This document shows, one piece after another, positions 35,594-45,880 of a stretch of DNA of 64,000 nt. The translations under genes and the position numbers were made by a program. Source of the DNA: Mytilinidion resinicola (taxonomy: Eukaryota > Ascomycota > Dothideomycetes > Mytilinidiales > Mytilinidiaceae); contig NW_022985471.1 in the NCBI RefSeq assembly GCF_010093595.1, positions 357,793-421,792 of the forward strand. The letters run 5' to 3'. Under the pieces are notes generated by a model. It worked only from the letters and a program-made list of their open reading frames with translations, was not told the DNA's origin and ran no database searches. Each line of letters starts with the position of its first letter. The stretch's first letter is position 1.

Positions 35594-35903
35594 ACGAGAA
35601 GTAGCAATTTGACTCTGATTGGGTGAGTTCTGCCTTGCACGAATGGTGACGCCGTGTCTCTCGTAACGGTAAAGCACCGCTGTATGTCAATCATGGTCGC
35701 CAAATCAATTAGGGGACCTGATGTAACGCGTATTTCTCTCGGAGCACAGGCTGCAACCAAGAATTGACACGGCAGGGGCGGTGAAGGGTGTAGGGTACAG
35801 TAGGCTCAACACATTAGATTGCCTCATTTGACCTCTTTCCTTCTAGCTCCATCTAGTAGTTAGCGCGTTCCTCGGTCAACACCACTCCCACCTCGTCACC
35901 CTT

Positions 35904-35912
35904 TTTATAATT
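35904..35912 (+). promoter_or_regulatory. TATA-like box of the MFS exporter gene
   Basis: TTTTATAAT lies about 50 bp upstream of the ATG at 35959, after CCCTTT. Plausible core promoter element; no transcription-start evidence. Confidence 0.35.
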
Positions 35913-35958
35913 TGCTTTGCACCAACGGCCCATTGTGTAAAGTACCTTCTCTGACGAA

Positions 35959-37575
35959 ATGTCGCCCACTGCCACGTTTGAACTGCCAGTCAAGAATGAA
36001 AAACCCTGGAGATTCTACGTCATTCTCGTCTCACTCTCCTTCATCACGTTCATCGCCTCTCTTGATGGATCCATCACCGCAACAGCGCTTCCGCAAATCT
36101 CGGCCGAGTTGTCCGCCGCCGACCAATATGTGTGGATCGCAAACTCTTTCCTCGTCGCCCAAACTGTGGTCCAGCCGCCCTGCGCTCAACTATGCAACAT
36201 ATTCGGCCGCCGCACACCCCTCCTCGTTGCGCTTGTCGTCTTTGCTCTTGGGAGCGGCATAGCGGGAGGTGCGTCCAACTCTGCTATGCTCGTTGCAGGC
36301 CGCACGATCCAAGGCGCAGGCTCGGGAGGCCTCATGATGCTCGTGGAACTCATCATCTGCGATTTGGTGTCCGTCCGCGAGCGAGGAAAATATCTAGGCA
36401 TGGTCATGAGCACTAGCGCCATCGGAGCCATCACCGGCCCAGTCGTGGGCGGCGCTCTTGCCGTAGCCGACTGGAGGTGGATTTTCTACATGAATATCCC
36501 CATCTCCAGCGTCATCATCGTCATCATGCTTGTCTTCCTTCGCTTGCAGCACGAGAAAGCGTCCAGCTGGCACAAGGCACTCGCACGGGTGGATTGGATT
36601 GGGAACGTTGTCTTCATCAGCGCGCTATGTTCTCTCCTGATTGGACTGGTATTCGGTGGCGATGTCTTTCCATGGTCGTCGTGGAGGGTCATTCTTCCCA
36701 TTGTACTCGGAGTCTGCGGTTGGACCGCCTTCCACGTCTATGAGTCGATGCCGCCGAGCTTCTGCCCAGAACCCTCTGTGCCTTCGAGGATATTTGGAAA
36801 CAGAACGTCGGCAGCAGCTTTCCACGTCGACTTCATTTCCTCGGTGCTCCTCCAGTGGGTCTGCTTCTTCTGGCCCGTCTACTTCCAGGGTATCCACGAG
36901 ACCACTCCTCTCCGCGCGGGCATCAACTTCATCCCTTTCGAAGCTTTCCTGATTATCACAGCAGCCGTCGCAGGCGGCATGTTGTCGAGATTCGGCCACT
37001 ACCGACCAATACACCTTCTTGGATTCTGTCTCGGTATGATCGGACCCGGCCTCAACATTATGCTCTCTCGAAGTACCCCCAAAGCCGTCTGGGTCGTCTT
37101 CCAGATGATCGATGCCATCGGCCGCGGCTTACTCCTCCCTACCGTCCTACCAGCCATCATGGCCTCACTGCCAGACTCCGACACAGCAGCAGCAACCGGC
37201 ATGTACTCGTTCCTCCGCAGCTTCGGCTTCGTGTGGGGCGTCACAATCCCAGGCACCATCTTCAACGCCCAGTTCGACCGCCACGCCTCTCGCATCAGCG
37301 ACGCCACCGTGCGTCAGGAGCTGGGAAGTGGACGCGCATATCAGTATGTGAGTGGATCGTACATCAAAGTGCTTTCGCCCACTGTACAACACGAGGTGCT
37401 GTCCGTCTATCAGGACGCACTCAAAGCGGTGTGGATCGCTGCTGTGGCTTTTGGGGCTACTGGGTTTGTAGCTGTGGCGACCGAGAGGCATATTCCCCTC
37501 CGGACGGAGCTGGATACTAAGTATGGTTTGGAGGAGGAGAAGAGTGGTGGAGGTGGAGGGGAGAAGGATGCCTAG
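35959..37575 (+). CDS. MFS multidrug-type exporter (DHA2-like, 14 helices, 538 aa)
   Basis: One uninterrupted exon. N-terminus MSPTATFELPVKNEKPWRFY, first helix with the DHA2 signature ITFIASLDGSITATALPQI. The motif between helices 2 and 3 reads CNIFGRRTPLLVA, then AGRTIQGAGSGGL and GPVVGGALAVADWRWIFYMN, the antiporter motif and conserved post-helix tryptophan/arginine. About fourteen hydrophobic segments follow. The C-terminus is a Glu/Gly-rich cytosolic tail (EEEKSGGGGGEKD). Exporters of this type commonly sit in secondary-metabolite clusters and remove the product, which fits its place beside three P450s. It is the last gene before the transposon island. Confidence 0.95.
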   Translation: MSPTATFELPVKNEKPWRFYVILVSLSFITFIASLDGSITATALPQISAELSAADQYVWIANSFLVAQTVVQPPCAQLCNIFGRRTPLLVALVVFALGSGIAGGASNSAMLVAGRTIQGAGSGGLMMLVELIICDLVSVRERGKYLGMVMSTSAIGAITGPVVGGALAVADWRWIFYMNIPISSVIIVIMLVFLRLQHEKASSWHKALARVDWIGNVVFISALCSLLIGLVFGGDVFPWSSWRVILPIVLGVCGWTAFHVYESMPPSFCPEPSVPSRIFGNRTSAAAFHVDFISSVLLQWVCFFWPVYFQGIHETTPLRAGINFIPFEAFLIITAAVAGGMLSRFGHYRPIHLLGFCLGMIGPGLNIMLSRSTPKAVWVVFQMIDAIGRGLLLPTVLPAIMASLPDSDTAAATGMYSFLRSFGFVWGVTIPGTIFNAQFDRHASRISDATVRQELGSGRAYQYVSGSYIKVLSPTVQHEVLSVYQDALKAVWIAAVAFGATGFVAVATERHIPLRTELDTKYGLEEEKSGGGGGEKDA

Positions 37576-37739
37576 GGATTTTGCATGCGTAAGGAAACAA
37601 TGTCTATACTAGGCGTATAAGAGAGATCGGTAAGATACTAGAAAAGGTTTACTCAATTACTGCGCATATAATAAAGCATTTTGTTCTCTTATTCCACCAC
37701 ACACACACACACGCACTAGCGCAATATTCGCAATCCAAC

Positions 37740-38140
37740 CTCTTCCCTTCGAAACCTAGGGAAATTGTAGAACTGCAATAACTATCTATGGAAGAAGTAC
37801 ATGTTTGATATATGTGTAGGAGGGAGATAGTATGCTACAGAACGTTTATATAATCACTGCACTGCACATAGAACACCCAAGTCATCCTCCCGTCCTACTA
37901 CACACTAACTCTATATCCCCTTTTCCTGAAAATCTAGAAAAAGCGCAGAACTGCAATAACAATCTACGTAAGAAGTAGACGTTTGCTAAAAGAATTAGGG
38001 GGATAGAATGCTAGAAATGGGTTATTTAGTTAGTGTGTAAAATAAAGTAGATTCTACTATATTACTACACGCTAACTTTATATTTATAATTGGGGCTTTT
38101 TTCTAGGGAAGGTGGGAACTGTGGAACTGCAGCATCAGTC
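37740..38140. repeat. Degenerate tandem repeat of about 177 bp
   Basis: The sequence AACTGCAATAAC recurs at 37771 and 37949 and, weaker, at 38125 (AACTGCAGCATC), a period of 178 then 176 bp. Each unit also shares ATCTA(T/C)G(G/T)AAGAAGTA, GGGATAG-ATGCTA and CTACACACTAACTCTATAT-like blocks. Units are imperfect. No coding frame. Confidence 0.6.
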
Positions 38141-38690
38141 AAACTCCAGACTCCAAATACCCACCCACCCACGTTAGAATATCCGCCACACTTTTAGCAT
38201 TTCCCCAATTTCTCTAATTCATAGCTCAACAACCCCAAATCCCATCTATCTACGCAAAATAAGTGTACATGTGTCTCTGAGAGGATCATTCCTTTATTAT
38301 TGTTCGTAGATTGTACGACTTAACATCATGCCATTCAAGTGATGTACTTATTTGCAGATGGAGACTTTTCGAGTTCTGAGTCTGGTTTACAGTGCGGCAC
38401 ATTTTCCGTCGTGGGTGCCATCTCCCCGCGCTAGCGACGGTAGAGTATTTGAGGGGGTATTTAACCTCTCCGGGGTTTTTGACCTGAACCGTGCGGCCAC
38501 GTGATAGAACATTAAAATGCTACAAGATGCTGAACTGCAACATTTACTATACAAATAAGCATCACGCAGCATTGCTAGCTTCTTGAAGCTGTAAATATAC
38601 GTATATTTGGCTACCTTGAGTTCTTGGCGTAGTGTTGAGGTTTGAAAACCATGTGATTTGTTTGAATTACAATTCCATACTCAATTACAT

Positions 38691-40775
38691 TCACTCAAAG
38701 TAGCCCTCAATACTCTCCATAACCTCATCCTCATTTAACAGCTCCTCATCCAATAGCTCCTCATCATCCTCAGCCTCATTACCGGCCTCTTCCTCTTCCT
38801 CATCATCCTCAATTTCTATTTGTTGAGTGTTTGAAGCCGTAAATTGAATGAGAAGCTTGGTGTTATTAGAGGACTCTTGCCACTTAGCTTGTGCCTTATT
38901 CGCAATCTCTTGATCACGCTCAGCTGTTTTAGAAGCCTCATTCAACGCCTCTGAAAGCCGCTCAACCTCTGCATTCGATTCCCACGTATATTCTTGCTGG
39001 TTCTTCCAAATAGCCATGCCTAGATCCTTTTCAATTGCCTTTATAGCCTTTTTTGAAGCTCGTGATACTTTCAAAAGCTTATCACGGGCCTTCCGAAGGG
39101 TTGCAGTGATTGTACGCGCTTCCTTCCTCTTATCCTTGGCCTCTCTCTTTTGGAAATCTACTTCCTTCTTTTTCTTCCTATTGGCTGCTCTCTCTTCCAC
39201 CTGTTCCTTTAGCTTTTGAACCGCTGCCTCCTTCTTAGCTAGAATCTCTTTGATTTGATTGGTTGAAACATGAAAGGACTTGGTGAGTATTGAATTCATT
39301 TCCCTTTTCTGCTTACTATAGTGTGCTGTAGTAGTAAGGAGGTCCTTTACCAAGCCTTGAAGAAGTCTATTCTCTTCCTCATAGATCTGGAGAGAAGCTA
39401 GAAGCTTTTTGGTAACAGAATTACGAGCTGCTGGAGTAGTGGAAGGGTGAGAGATTGTTGATTGATACCGGGAGCAATCATACGCATTTGATGGTGTTCT
39501 GGAGTGCATTGGAGAGGAAAGCAGCTGTGCTAGTTGCATTCGAATTGGTGATGGAGTACTAGGGCGCTGATGGTCCAAAGAACTGCGGAGTTTGCCAAGA
39601 ATCCTCTCTGGATTGAGCAAATATATTCCAGCAACTTCAAAAGATCCTTTGATATATTCAGGAGTGAATATAACCTCCCGAATCTCACTATACACCTCAA
39701 GGAAAATGAACCGGGTAATTCCTGTCTTTCCGCGGTGGATGAACTCCTCCACCTTATCAGAATAGCTCTTCTTAAGGATGGAGAAGAGAACCCGGTCTAA
39801 AGGCTGGAGAATAGTGGTTAAATGAGGCGGTAAACAGAATGGAATTATCTTGTGATCCTCACAATATTGGATAAAACCAAGGGAGAGGTGAGAGACATGG
39901 CCATCCATTAGAAGAAGCCGGAAGCCGTATTTCTCTCCCTCCACTAACTCATTCATTGTGCGCTCTTCCCATTGACTATCTCGGCGAGTATATTGATCAA
40001 AGTGATTAATCCAGGCCTCAGCGTGGCCACAATCGCTCCAGCCATTTTCCGAAACACCAATCTCAGCCCCATCAATGGTGTTGATAGCTGCTTGGCCCAA
40101 ATGAGTGGTAATTTGCTTGCCCTTGAAGATAAAGTAGGATGGGATTGTGGAGCCGGTGGCATTGATTGCAACAATCTCTGTCACCCATTCTCTATTGCCA
40201 GCGGTGAGAGGTTGTATATTCCGGCGGCCTCGGAGTACAACCTTCTTGGAAGCGTGAGCAAGTCCCATTGAGTAACCGGTTTCGTCCATATTCCATTGAT
40301 CCTCGGGCTCAATATTGTGTTCAATTGTGATGTTTTGAAGCTCCGAGAAGAACCGCTGCACCGATGATATATCGCCTTTTACAAGAGCCCGTTCGATTTC
40401 AAGAGACCAAGTATACTTCACCTGGAAAACGTTATGATGCTTTAAGAAGGCGTCAACCTAGCGCTTTCCAATAGAAATATCCTGGGGCCACTCAGAGATG
40501 GGAATAGCTTCAAGTTGCTGCTTGTAAACATCCAATGCTATCTGTCGAATATGTTCTTTTTGGAGGGGGAATCCATGTTCAATGAGCATGGTACAATACC
40601 AAACAATCGCGGCCTCAGATTCTGTGGTTAGCTTCTGTTGAAAAGTGTGAGAATCCTGAGCAGATTGACGTTTCCCATTGATACGCGATGTCAATGTTAC
40701 AGGCCGGATCCCATGTGCTTTTGCAGCAGTGGAAGGAGTTTTGTAGATGCCCCTGTTGTACGCAGTAAGTGCCAT
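38691..40775 (-). pseudogene. Pogo-like DDE transposase with one internal stop (694 codons)
   Basis: One frame from ATG at 40775 to a stop at 38691, broken only by TAG at 40458-40460. The first 105 codons carry a psq/CENP-B-type helix-turn-helix (GIYKTPSTAAKAHGIRPVTL). After the stop the frame continues with the Tc5-type domain and the DDE core: DQWNMDETGYSMG, RLLLMDGHVSHLS and PPHLTTILQPLDRVLF supply the three acidic positions. The C-terminus is a long basic coiled region (KKEVDFQKREAKDKRKEAR) and ends in an acidic run (EIEDDEEEEEAGNE). At the stop, IGKR-stop-VDAFLKHH implies an original Trp codon; TGG to TAG on this strand is C to T in a CpA context on the other, a RIP-type change. Otherwise intact, unlike the AT-rich elements to its right. 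Confidence 0.85.
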
Positions 40776-41384
40776 CTGTATCCCTTAGTCCGGTAAGAAT
40801 GGTCCTACGTTATCGATAAGGCTGCATCCAATCAGAAGCCGAGAATCAGCCCCTGAGTATGAAATCTACACAACACGTGAAGGAATTGATTTATACGTAT
40901 ATAGCTATATACAAGCTACTGTTTGGTGTTGAGGGCAGCTACGTGTTCGGCCCAGCATTTCCCTCGAGTGCACAGTGGAATCTTGCACACAGAACAGCCG
41001 TACGAAGTCCTAGGCGGCCGATGCCGACGCTTCCAGCCCTTCCTCTCTCTTTGTGCTTCCTTTGAAGGTTGAATTGTATTTACAGATAGCTCTGCAAGAG
41101 GCTTACGAGCGCCAAAATATGGTGTTGCAGTTGAGCGCTTGCCCCGAGTGCATGCGGCGCAGAAGGGCTGTTGTTTCTGCCACAGTTTCTCGTGTAGATG
41201 CTCTCTGACCGGCCTCCAGGTAATATCTATAAAGCTATTCGCCTTATAGGCTTGCTTTTGCTGCTGTATATAAACAGATATATAGAGAAGGGCATTTCTA
41301 AGGTCTCTATAGAACTGTAGGTGCGAATCTTAGCGCAATTGGCGGTTATTTAAGCCCGGATCTCGCCTGTAGGAAGAGAGCATA
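40776..41384. other. Internal, non-coding part of the outer transposon
   Basis: About 600 bp between the pogo-like transposase start and the Fot1-like insertion. No supported gene. Normal base composition, so not RIP-mutated. Confidence 0.35.
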
Positions 41385-41445
41385 ACGTGTTCTGCGGGCA
41401 TCCTGCCCACCCCACCAAGCCGCCACGCCGAATATTGCGAATTGC

Positions 41446-43068
41446 TCAACCACGAACGATTGTATTTAGTGTNNNNNNNNNNNNNNNNNNNNNNNNNNNN
41501 NNNNNNNNNNNNNNNNNNNNNNNNNNNNNNNNNNNNNNNNNNNNNNNNNNNNNNNNNNNNNNNNNNNNNNNNNNNNNNNNNNNNNNNNNNNNNNNNNNNN
41601 NNNNNNNNNNNNNNNNNNNNNNNNNNNNNNNNNNNNNNNNNNNNNNNNNNNNNNNNNNNNNNNNNNNNNNNNNNNNNNNNNNNNNNNNNNNNNNNNNNNN
41701 NNNNNNNNNNNNNNNNNNNNNNNNNNNNNNNNNNNNNNNNNNNNNNNNNNNNNNNNNNNNNNNNNNNNNNNNNNNNNNNNNNNNNNNNNNNNNNNNNNNN
41801 NNNNNNNNNNNNNNNNNNNNNNNNNNNNNNNNNNNNNNNNNNNNNNNNNNNNNNNNNNNNNNNNNNNNNNNNNNNNNNNNNNNNNNNNNNNNNNNNNNNN
41901 NNNNNNNNNNNNNNNNNNNNNNNNNNNNNNNNNNNNNNNNNNNNNNNNNNNNNNNNNNNNNNNNNNNNNNNNNNNNNNNNNNNNNNNNNNNNNNNNNNNN
42001 NNNNNNNNNNNNNNNNNNNNNNNNNNNNNNNNNNNNNNNNNNNNNNNNNNNNNNNNNNNNNNNNNNNNNNNNNNNNNNNNNNNNNNNNNNNNNNNNNNNN
42101 NNNNNNNNNNNNNNNNNNNNNNNNNNNNNNNNNNNNNNNNNNNNNNNNNNNNNNNNNNNNNNNNNNNNNNNNNNNNNNNNNNNNNNNNNNNNATCAAATT
42201 CGGGGTTGACGTGGCTGCCGTGGCCATCCAGCACAAGCAGTCGATGCGTGCCAATCGTGCGATCCTTTGTATGCTCATGGAATAGCTTTAGCCAGGCAAG
42301 GCCAATCTCATTCGTCGTCCAGCTATTCTCACTAACGCCAATCGCCCAGTTGTGTGGTATAACCTCATACCAGGCAGCTTGGTGCATCACTGCCTCAAAG
42401 ATAACGAGTGGTGGAATCGCGATCCCTCTGGCATTGATACATTCGATAATTGTGACCCATTCTCGATTGCCCGGTTGTATAGTTCTAGGCCGGCCGGCCC
42501 TATCTGTTCCAGTAACAACTTTTGCAGTTGCAATAACACCCATCTGGCAGCCAGTCTCATCGAAATTCCAGGTATCCTCATCTTGAATTCCATATTCTGC
42601 CTTTATATTATGCACGAGTTTAAACCAGCCTCGAATAAACACAGGATCTTCGCATTTAGCACGCTGGTAGTCGTACTTGCGATTCCATTTGGATTGTAGG
42701 TCATTATGACGCTTGATAAAGTCATATACCCATCGCTCGCCAACTGGTTTAGCACCAGGGTGCTGTGTAGCTAGTAGGCTAGCCATCTGCCGTACAAATG
42801 CGATTCGTGGCGGCATACCGCGTCGATCTGATGATAGAATCCATTGCTTGAGGCTCTCTTCTTGTGCAGGTGTAAGACGGCGATTCGATGCGATAGAATC
42901 GCGTTTTGGTTTGATGCCCTTGACGCGTAGCCGGGCGGTGCTCCGGGGCACGTCGTACGTGCTTGTTGCTTTTCGGAAACTTGTAATTTGGCCTTGCTTG
43001 TACGCTTGAATAGCTAGATCAATTCTGCCCTCTTTAAAGAGGTCTTCTCGTTGTTGTGGTGTAGGCAT
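41446..43068 (-). CDS. Fot1-like DDE transposase (N gap inside)
   Basis: Starts at ATG 43068 (MPTPQQREDLFKEGRIDLAI); the upstream in-frame ATG at 43140 lies inside the TIR. The N-terminal psq helix-turn-helix (FRKATSTYDVPRSTARLRVKG) and CENP-B/Tc5 domain (SLLATQHPGAKPVGERWVYDF) are followed by DDE residues in EDTWNFDETGCQMG and LLVLDGHGSHVNPEFD. The sequence then enters the 720-N gap (41473-42192), an exact multiple of three, and emerges in frame for a few residues before the stop. No stops in visible parts. Potentially functional if the gap is intact. DNA cut-and-paste, nuclear. Confidence 0.88.
   Translation of the reverse strand: MPTPQQREDLFKEGRIDLAIQAYKQGQITSFRKATSTYDVPRSTARLRVKGIKPKRDSIASNRRLTPAQEESLKQWILSSDRRGMPPRIAFVRQMASLLATQHPGAKPVGERWVYDFIKRHNDLQSKWNRKYDYQRAKCEDPVFIRGWFKLVHNIKAEYGIQDEDTWNFDETGCQMGVIATAKVVTGTDRAGRPRTIQPGNREWVTIIECINARGIAIPPLVIFEAVMHQAAWYEVIPHNWAIGVSENSWTTNEIGLAWLKLFHEHTKDRTIGTHRLLVLDGHGSHVNPEFDXXXXXXXXXXXXXXXXXXXXXXXXXXXXXXXXXXXXXXXXXXXXXXXXXXXXXXXXXXXXXXXXXXXXXXXXXXXXXXXXXXXXXXXXXXXXXXXXXXXXXXXXXXXXXXXXXXXXXXXXXXXXXXXXXXXXXXXXXXXXXXXXXXXXXXXXXXXXXXXXXXXXXXXXXXXXXXXXXXXXXXXXXXXXXXXXXXXXXXXXXXXXXXXXXXXXXXXXXXXXXXXXXXXXXXXXXXXXXXXXTLNTIVRG
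41473..42192. other. Assembly gap (720 N) inside the Fot1-like transposase
   Basis: The run of N hides the C-terminal third of the transposase, including the last catalytic acidic residue. Such gaps are typical where near-identical transposon copies could not be resolved. Confidence 0.95.
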
Positions 43069-45648
43069 TAAGGCAGTAGTTGAGTAACGCGTCGCGTTTC
43101 TGCGATTTTTGATGGGGTGGGCAGGATGCCCGCAGAACACGTTATAGCTGTTTCCTATAGCTGTATTAAATAAAAAAGAGAATAGTGGCTTTCAGGTCTT
43201 CCTGTGGACGTGATTTATACTATAATAGCTGCGTAGCTGGTCTATAATATTAATACCGCATATCTAGAGGTTATATTTATTAATAAACACTAGGATTTTA
43301 AGCCACGCTATCCCTTAACCCGCTGCGGCGCAACGCTCGGGCCAGGCTTGGCGGAACATCGTACCGAGCTGTACGCTGGGGCATCAACACAGAATGTAAA
43401 CAATAGAAATCACAGCCAATTTGACCACGATTTGTTCCTCCAAAATGCCCAGAACATTAAACAACATTGACTACGTCAAATGGAAGGATCCTCGCTCCAA
43501 AACCTCCAAAAATCCACCACCAGCGCCGTGGCCGGTGCCCCAGTTCTCTCCCCTTCGAATTAACGACTAGTATAAGCACGGCGAAGCCTTAGTGCCTCTA
43601 GGTCTTAATCGGCACAATATAATAGCTATTTTTAAGCTATTCTTTACAGATAAAATGCTAGAGAAGATAGTAGAGTAGATAAATCTATACGCAGAGGTTT
43701 ACTAGCCTATAGAGAATAATACACCGGGTAGGAAAGCTAGGCCTTAGTAACTAATAAATAAGCAAGAGATATATATATATTTTAGGGTTATAATTTATAT
43801 AAAAGTGGCCGTGGAGCCTACTATAGAAAACTACTAGGTAAATTAAGGCGCCTAATATAATATTACTAAGTATATATCTAAAAACTAATTTAAATAGCTT
43901 AAGTATTATATTTAATATAGTTCTATACCTTAAAATAGATTCTATACTACTTTTAACTATATAAAAGAGCTTTTTAAGTATTTAAAAGTATATAGCTATA
44001 TATACTAGAATCTAGGGCCTTATTATTATAACCTGTAATATAAACCGCCTAAGCGCAGAAATACTTATAAAAATAAGCAGATAGATTAGGCTAATTATAA
44101 AGAACTAGGTTATAGAACTAAAAGGGTTATATATAGAATATAGAGGGATTCTAGATTCCCCTATAAACTGCTAGTAAATAGAAATAATTTAAGAATAGGA
44201 TATTATAAGGAAAAGGCTATATAATAGCTTAAAAAGCTTAAGGCTATAAGCTAAAAGAGCGCTTAAGAAGCTTAAGGCTATAAGCCGGGATAAAGCTTAT
44301 AAGGCTTAAGATAGTAAGCTAAATAAGTAGATAGATTTCTTAGAATAGAGCTTTTATATATAAAAATGCTTCTTTCTATAAATAGAAACCTTATATTTAA
44401 CTTAAAACTTTAATACTACCTATTAAAAATAATAACCCTATTTTATACCTAAGATTAATTTTATTTTACCTTTTAAAAACTATTACACCCTAATAATAAC
44501 TTAACCTATACCCTACCTTAGTATATAGTATTTAGAAGGTATAGAAAAAACAACCTATTATACTTATCTAGCTATAGATAAAATAATATAGCGCTTTATA
44601 GGAAAAGCTAGTAAAATTATTAATATTCTAATAAAACTAATATTTAAAGGCTTTAAAATATAAGTTTTTATAAGTTAAGGCTATATTCTAGATTAGCTAT
44701 AGCATGCTAAAGAAGATAAGAAAGGCCCTGTTAATTTTAATAAATCCTTTTTTACTAAGGGGTTTACTAAAATATAAGCAGTTATAATATACTTTATAAG
44801 CGAGCGGCCTACCTAAGTAAGTAGCCTACTTTATAAATAAATCGTAATATTAAATATAAATTGCTCTATAACGCTAATAGATATTAACTTAATATAACCT
44901 GCAGTTTAATTTATACTAATTTCCTTATCTTTTTAATATATATAAGAGTTATATCCTATTTCGCTGCAGCGCCTGCAGCGCGCCTGCTGCTGTATACTTC
45001 CACCTAGGCGCCTTTTATTTTAACGCATTTCCCCTTTAATTTATTTATTAGCTTCCTTTTAAGCGATTATATTAGAGCCCTATACCTTTATTAGAACTTT
45101 TTACCTTTAAATTCGCTTTTTTTTGCGCTTTCTACGCTTTATAGCGGCCTTATTCGCCTTTTAAAGGCTTATAACCTAATTACGCAATAATATAGCCCTA
45201 TATATCTGTATTTTAGCGCCTTTAATAAGCGAATTAAGCAATTTAAAAATTGTAGTAGAAGAGCTATATTAATATATTTAAATACGATTATAAATTAAAG
45301 CTAACTAAAAGCTTAGCTTAAAAGTATTACTTAGTGTTTTTAATTCCTATTAAGCCTTTATAGCGGGAGGCAATAGTATATAAAGTATAATATTAAGCTT
45401 TAAAAGTACTGCCTCTAGATTAAGCAGTATAAAACTGGCGCCTTAAAAGCTTACGCAAATATTACTTTTTATAAATAAGTTGTTAAATACTGCTTTAAAA
45501 GCTAGTAGAAACTTAAGCTTTATAATATAGTTAATATAGTTGCGCGCTAGATCCTTAATTTAGCAACTATACGCTTTTTTTAATAGCGCAAAATAGCCTA
45601 TATTAAGCGGCTGTAATAGATATAAGGTATATAGTAGTATATATAGCG

Positions 45649-45880
45649 TAATAATATTATTCTCCTTATAAAGCTTTTTAAATTTAAGCAAGTTATAGCT
45701 TTTATAACTATCTAAAATAAGTAAGTAATATACGCCTATAGTGCGGTCCTTTATATATATATTAAAATATTGCAGCTATATAATACTAAGCTTATTTATC
45801 GTCCAGCCGTTATTACTTACTGCTATAGCCTAGTCTAGCGGTATATTACTACCCTTATACTATATAAAAAGGTGGTAAAA
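45649..45880. repeat. Left direct repeat flanking the LINE-like element
   Basis: About 230 bp of Fot1-like element B, beginning GTAATAATATTATTCTCCTT and ending ...CTTATACTATATAAAAAGGT, repeated at 53507-53737 in the same orientation with independent point differences. Both correspond to element A positions about 56215-56445. Confidence 0.65.

Larger units (their letters stand above)
41385..43142 (-). mobile_element. Fot1-like DNA transposon, unmutated copy
   Basis: Perfect 30-bp terminal inverted repeats at 41385-41414 and 43113-43142 (outer end ACGTGTTCTGCGGGCATCCT) with TA on both sides (41383-41384, 43143-43144). It contains one transposase gene on the minus strand and a 720-base N gap, so the true length is unknown; as assembled it is 1758 bp, near the size of Fot1-type elements. 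No RIP-type decay in the visible sequence. Confidence 0.9.

Noticed and set aside
41387..42586. Long plus-strand open frames spanning the 720-N gap
   Set aside because: They are open only because N codons contain no stops; the real gene is the minus-strand transposase.
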